A stretch of DNA of 64,000 nt. It comes from Anaerolineaceae bacterium (lineage in GTDB: Bacteria > Chloroflexota > Anaerolineae > Aggregatilineales > Phototrophicaceae). The stretch covers positions 434,001 to 498,000 of the forward strand of contig PABP01000038.1 in assembly GCA_002699585.1 (NCBI GenBank), in the 5' to 3' direction. Positions 60,991 to 64,000 of this stretch are shown here, piece after piece. Each line of letters starts with the position of its first letter. Position 1 is the first letter of the stretch. The notes under the pieces were generated by a model. It was not told the DNA's origin. It was given only the letters and a program-made list of their open reading frames with translations, and made no database searches. The position numbers and the translations under genes are program-made.

Positions 60991-63900
60991 GTGTTCCGAT
61001 TGACATTGAAACGCATTCTAAAAGATTGGCGGCTGGTCGGGGTGCTGCTGCTGACCATGTCACTTGCAGCAGGATTTTTGGCATTCGGGCCGATGTATGT
61101 GCGTATGATCGCCGCTGCCAGCTTGCAACAGCGCGTCTCGACCGAGATTGAGCGCACGTTCCAGCTTACGCTGCGCAACCAGACCGTGCTCGACCGCGAT
61201 TTTGTCGATAACACAGTCGATACGACATTGGGCGCTTATGCTGGCGAGATGCGTCAGTTTTACGCCGCCCAACCCTGGATTTGCGCTTCGCCACGCGGCT
61301 GCTATCGACCGTATGCTTTCAGTGAGTTTGACAGCCTGTTTGCACTCAAAGAGGGTCGTTTGCCGAGTAACACGCCGCAAAATGGCATCGATGTGGAAGC
61401 AGTGGTTCTGCCGCGCATGACTGAAATGGACCGCGCCTATATCGGGCAGCAATTCATCCTGGGTGAGGACAGCGATACCGCCATTACTGTCGAGGTCGTG
61501 GGGATTGTGGACGCCCTATTGCCAGAAACAGCCCCCTATTGGGAAGGCATGACGATCTTCGATGTGGTGAACACGCCAGTCGGCGATAACACGCGCCCGG
61601 ATGTCAGCTTCATCGTCAGCGAAGATGCCTATCTGGAGCACGTCACAGTCGCCGTGACGGACATCGACCGAATTGTGATGTGGCGCGTCATGCTGAACCG
61701 GGAGTGGTTCACAGCGGCGCGGGCTGATGATTTCCTGATGGCGTATCACGATTTTTCCCAGGCAATGCGCCTGGAAGCACCGAATATCAACCTGAACACA
61801 GGCGTGGTTGACCTGCTGGAATCGTTCCAGCGCAGCGTTGAAGAAGCCCAAGCCCCGGTGATTTTGCTGTCATTCCTAATATTCGCGCTGATGCTGTACA
61901 ACTGCATCACCATTGCCGCCCTGCTAATGGAACAGCGCCAGGAAGAATGGATCATGTTTAGCAGCCGGGGCAGCAGCACGCTGCAACTGGTCCAGATGCA
62001 GGTCATCATCAACCTGCTTTTAGCGATTGCGGCGCTAGTCGGCGGGCTAGTGATTGCCTGGTTAACGCTGCTGATCCTGGCAACTGTGGGTCCACAAGCA
62101 GATGTGCTTGGCATGCCAGAAATCAGCTTGATCCAGATGGATACATTTGCACTGCTAGCGATTGCCCTGGTGCTGATCGTCATTGGCCTGACGATACCGA
62201 CCTATGTCGCAGCAACACGCAGCCTAGCCGTTCTCAAGCAAGCGATGGCCCGTCCGCCGCAGACACCGATCTGGGCACGCTTTGGCCTGGACTTTGGCTT
62301 GATTGCCCTCGGCCTGATTTTCGTCGTGCGGCTGGTTTCCCAGGTGGCGAATGTGCCCTTAGAAACGATCATCAGCCAGCCGGAGCAACTGCTGGACGTG
62401 CTGACATCCCAGGATTTTGGGGCACAACTCAACGACCCGTTCACGTTGGCGGCCCCGGCCCTGCTCATCATGGGCAGCGCCCTGTTATGGATGCGCCTAT
62501 TTCCGCTGATCGTCAGTGGCATTGGGCGATTAACTGAGGTGCGCAACGGGCTGACAAGTCGATTGGCGTTCTGGAATGTGGCGCGTGATCCGGCGCATTA
62601 TGCGCAGTTGGTGCTGCTGCTGATCATCACGCTATCGTTGGGAACCGCTTCTATTTTGCTAGATGCTGCCCGCCAGGAAAACAGCCGTTCGGTGGCTGTG
62701 GCGCAGGTCGGGGCGGATGCGGCTATCGATGTCATCCCTGCGGAATATGACGACAGCTTCGACCCGATGACGCTGCCCGGTGTTGAGGCCGCTAGCGATA
62801 TGATGGTTGTTCCGGTCAATGCGGCGCGTGAGATCACGCTGTTGGGGGTTGATCCCGCCGAGCTGGACGCCTTCCCGGATTTAGCCACGCCCTTAAACGT
62901 ACTGCATGATATCGCCGCGCCGGACCTGGGTGGCTTACAGGTCTCAGAAGAAGCACAGACGATTGCGCTGGACATCATGAGCCTACCGGATGAAAGCGCC
63001 GAAACATCGACGACTATCGCTGCCTTTGTTGATCTGATTGATACACGCGGGCTGTTTCTCAGCATGGAACTGGTACCACAGAGCCGTACATCACCCGGCA
63101 CATTCAGCACATACCAGACCAACCCCCTGCCCTGTGTCGGGCCGTGGACGCTGCTGGGCATCCGGCTAACGGCAGAGCAAGCGGGTAACGATGATTTTGT
63201 TCATACGGTAATCATGGATGCGTTAGTTGCAGGTGGCACATCGCAGCAATTGGCTAGTTTCGATGCCGATACCCTGGATGATTGGCGTTGGGAACGCGGT
63301 AGCGATCAGATGATCGAAAACGCCTCACTGATACCGGAAACGGAACGCTATACTCAAGGCGATGGCGCGCTGCTGGTCCGCTACAGCGTAGAAACCTACG
63401 GCCCACGTATGACACAACCGGCCCTGGTCTATCGCCCGGTGGTTGAGCAACCCATGCCAGTGCTGATTTCCCCGGCCTTTGCGGAAGCCTATGGTACACG
63501 CAGCAGCTTACGGCGTCCGCTGGATGTGGGGGATACGATCACGACCGAATTGATTATCCAGGAAGGGTTCCAGACGGCCTACATCAGCAATCGCTCGATT
63601 CCGTCGCGGACATTGAACATGCGCTATACGGTCGCGGGCATCATTCCAGAGATGCCCATGTTTGAGCCTGATGCGCTGTATCTGGTGACGACAACGGAGT
63701 GGTTGCAACTGACGCTCAACCAGGATGCGAGCCTGGGAGAGTTCCATGAGCCGAACCGCACACTGCTCAAACTCAACGGCGAAAGGCCATCAAGCGACTT
63801 CTATACTGCGACAGAGACCATCCCTGGCTTGCTGAAGGCGACTGCCGCCTGGGACATCTACCAGCAACTATTGCGTGACCCGCTGACGAATGCCATCACG

Positions 63901-64000
63901 GGCGTGCTACTGGTCGGTTTCTGGATTTCGCTGATCCTGGGCATTATCGACTTTGCCTTCTACATGATTGTTACCATCCGGCGGCGGGCGATGTCGTTGG
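60991..64000 (+). CDS. second large FtsX-like ABC permease, partial (runs off right edge)
   Basis: The frame begins at GTG 60991 after GAGGAG, and stays open to the window end, at least 1003 residues. It starts RLTLKRILKDWRLVGVLLLTMSLAAGFLAFGP, like the N-terminus of the upstream gene. It contains an FtsX unit at about 285-420 (SFLIFALMLYNCITIAALLMEQRQEEW, FSSRGSSTLQLVQMQ, landmarks) and a second extracellular domain beginning near 570. The window ends in what looks like a second FtsX unit (LVGFWISLILGIIDFAFYMIVTIRRRAMS). It is probably a paralogue and partner of the preceding permease. Confidence 0.82.
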   Translation, partial: MFRLTLKRILKDWRLVGVLLLTMSLAAGFLAFGPMYVRMIAAASLQQRVSTEIERTFQLTLRNQTVLDRDFVDNTVDTTLGAYAGEMRQFYAAQPWICASPRGCYRPYAFSEFDSLFALKEGRLPSNTPQNGIDVEAVVLPRMTEMDRAYIGQQFILGEDSDTAITVEVVGIVDALLPETAPYWEGMTIFDVVNTPVGDNTRPDVSFIVSEDAYLEHVTVAVTDIDRIVMWRVMLNREWFTAARADDFLMAYHDFSQAMRLEAPNINLNTGVVDLLESFQRSVEEAQAPVILLSFLIFALMLYNCITIAALLMEQRQEEWIMFSSRGSSTLQLVQMQVIINLLLAIAALVGGLVIAWLTLLILATVGPQADVLGMPEISLIQMDTFALLAIALVLIVIGLTIPTYVAATRSLAVLKQAMARPPQTPIWARFGLDFGLIALGLIFVVRLVSQVANVPLETIISQPEQLLDVLTSQDFGAQLNDPFTLAAPALLIMGSALLWMRLFPLIVSGIGRLTEVRNGLTSRLAFWNVARDPAHYAQLVLLLIITLSLGTASILLDAARQENSRSVAVAQVGADAAIDVIPAEYDDSFDPMTLPGVEAASDMMVVPVNAAREITLLGVDPAELDAFPDLATPLNVLHDIAAPDLGGLQVSEEAQTIALDIMSLPDESAETSTTIAAFVDLIDTRGLFLSMELVPQSRTSPGTFSTYQTNPLPCVGPWTLLGIRLTAEQAGNDDFVHTVIMDALVAGGTSQQLASFDADTLDDWRWERGSDQMIENASLIPETERYTQGDGALLVRYSVETYGPRMTQPALVYRPVVEQPMPVLISPAFAEAYGTRSSLRRPLDVGDTITTELIIQEGFQTAYISNRSIPSRTLNMRYTVAGIIPEMPMFEPDALYLVTTTEWLQLTLNQDASLGEFHEPNRTLLKLNGERPSSDFYTATETIPGLLKATAAWDIYQQLLRDPLTNAITGVLLVGFWISLILGIIDFAFYMIVTIRRRAMSL

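Overview
The window looks like a chromosomal segment from a Chloroflexota bacterium, probably of the Anaerolineae group. The basis is the gene content and protein style: lipoproteins with long Thr/Pro-rich linkers, a DnaB followed directly by a DnaD-like primosomal protein, a PBP1A with a long acidic cytoplasmic tail, an F420/deazaflavin-type oxidoreductase, and a YwiC-like/lipo-cytochrome c pair. This assignment is inference; there is no rRNA or other marker here. I see no tRNA, rRNA, CRISPR array, prophage or transposase gene.

Layout. 1-2.7 kb: DnaD-like protein (cut by the left edge), DnaB helicase and a bifunctional-nuclease-domain protein, all on the minus strand. 2.8-11.5 kb: housekeeping and small metabolic genes (a lipoprotein with an apparent frameshift, a LysM lipoprotein, amidohydrolase, TrmO, a repeat-bearing small membrane protein, PhzF, DJ-1/PfpI, gamma-glutamyltransferase, DUF5684). 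11.5-16.7 kb: cell-surface genes (a secreted twin-repeat protein, a sugar transferase, a Thr/Pro-rich propeller/SH3 lipoprotein, a YbjN protein). 17-26 kb: PBP1A, an Fe-S-less uracil-DNA glycosylase, deazaflavin oxidoreductase, TPR protein, M50-like protease, and a USP-DUF389 membrane protein. 26-31 kb: a metal ABC operon (TroA-like binding protein, ATPase, two permeases), read on the minus strand from a promoter overlapped by a DtxR-like palindrome. Both permeases carry C-terminal winged-helix domains and one has a six-cysteine insertion.

31.0-31.8 kb: an A+T-rich orphan gene flanked by two imperfect direct repeats of about 100 bp, the clearest accessory islet. 31.8-40.2 kb: a fused spermidine-synthase-like membrane protein, then an oligopeptide/nickel-type ABC transporter (two permeases and a binding protein, no ATPase), an IclR regulator and an amidase. 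40.4-43.1 kb: YwiC-like protein, lipo-cytochrome c, DUF2892 protein, ECF sigma factor and zinc-finger anti-sigma factor, with tandem TGACA/TGTCA inverted repeats in the middle. 43-57.5 kb: a glycan-use region (beta-phosphoglucomutase-like, GH2, aldo/keto reductase, a MalFG-type sugar ABC transporter with Tat-signal binding protein, GH127 beta-L-arabinofuranosidase, divergent AraC regulator, PhyH-type dioxygenase, GH63-like glucosidase), interrupted by Dps, a DUF1328 protein and a P-loop kinase. 57.5-64 kb: two very large FtsX-like permeases, the second cut by the right edge.

How the genes work together. The sugar region reads as import of arabinofuranose-containing oligosaccharides (binding protein plus MalFG-like permeases, ATPase supplied from elsewhere), trimming inside the cell by GH127 and GH2, further processing by the aldo/keto reductase and phosphoglucomutase-like enzyme, and control by the divergent AraC protein. 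The peptide-type ABC set with amidase and IclR regulator reads as uptake and hydrolysis of an amide. The metal operon is predicted to be autoregulated through its operator, possibly involving the DNA-binding domains fused to its own permeases. Several start codons were moved inward from the longest open frame, using Shine-Dalgarno sequences and domain boundaries.
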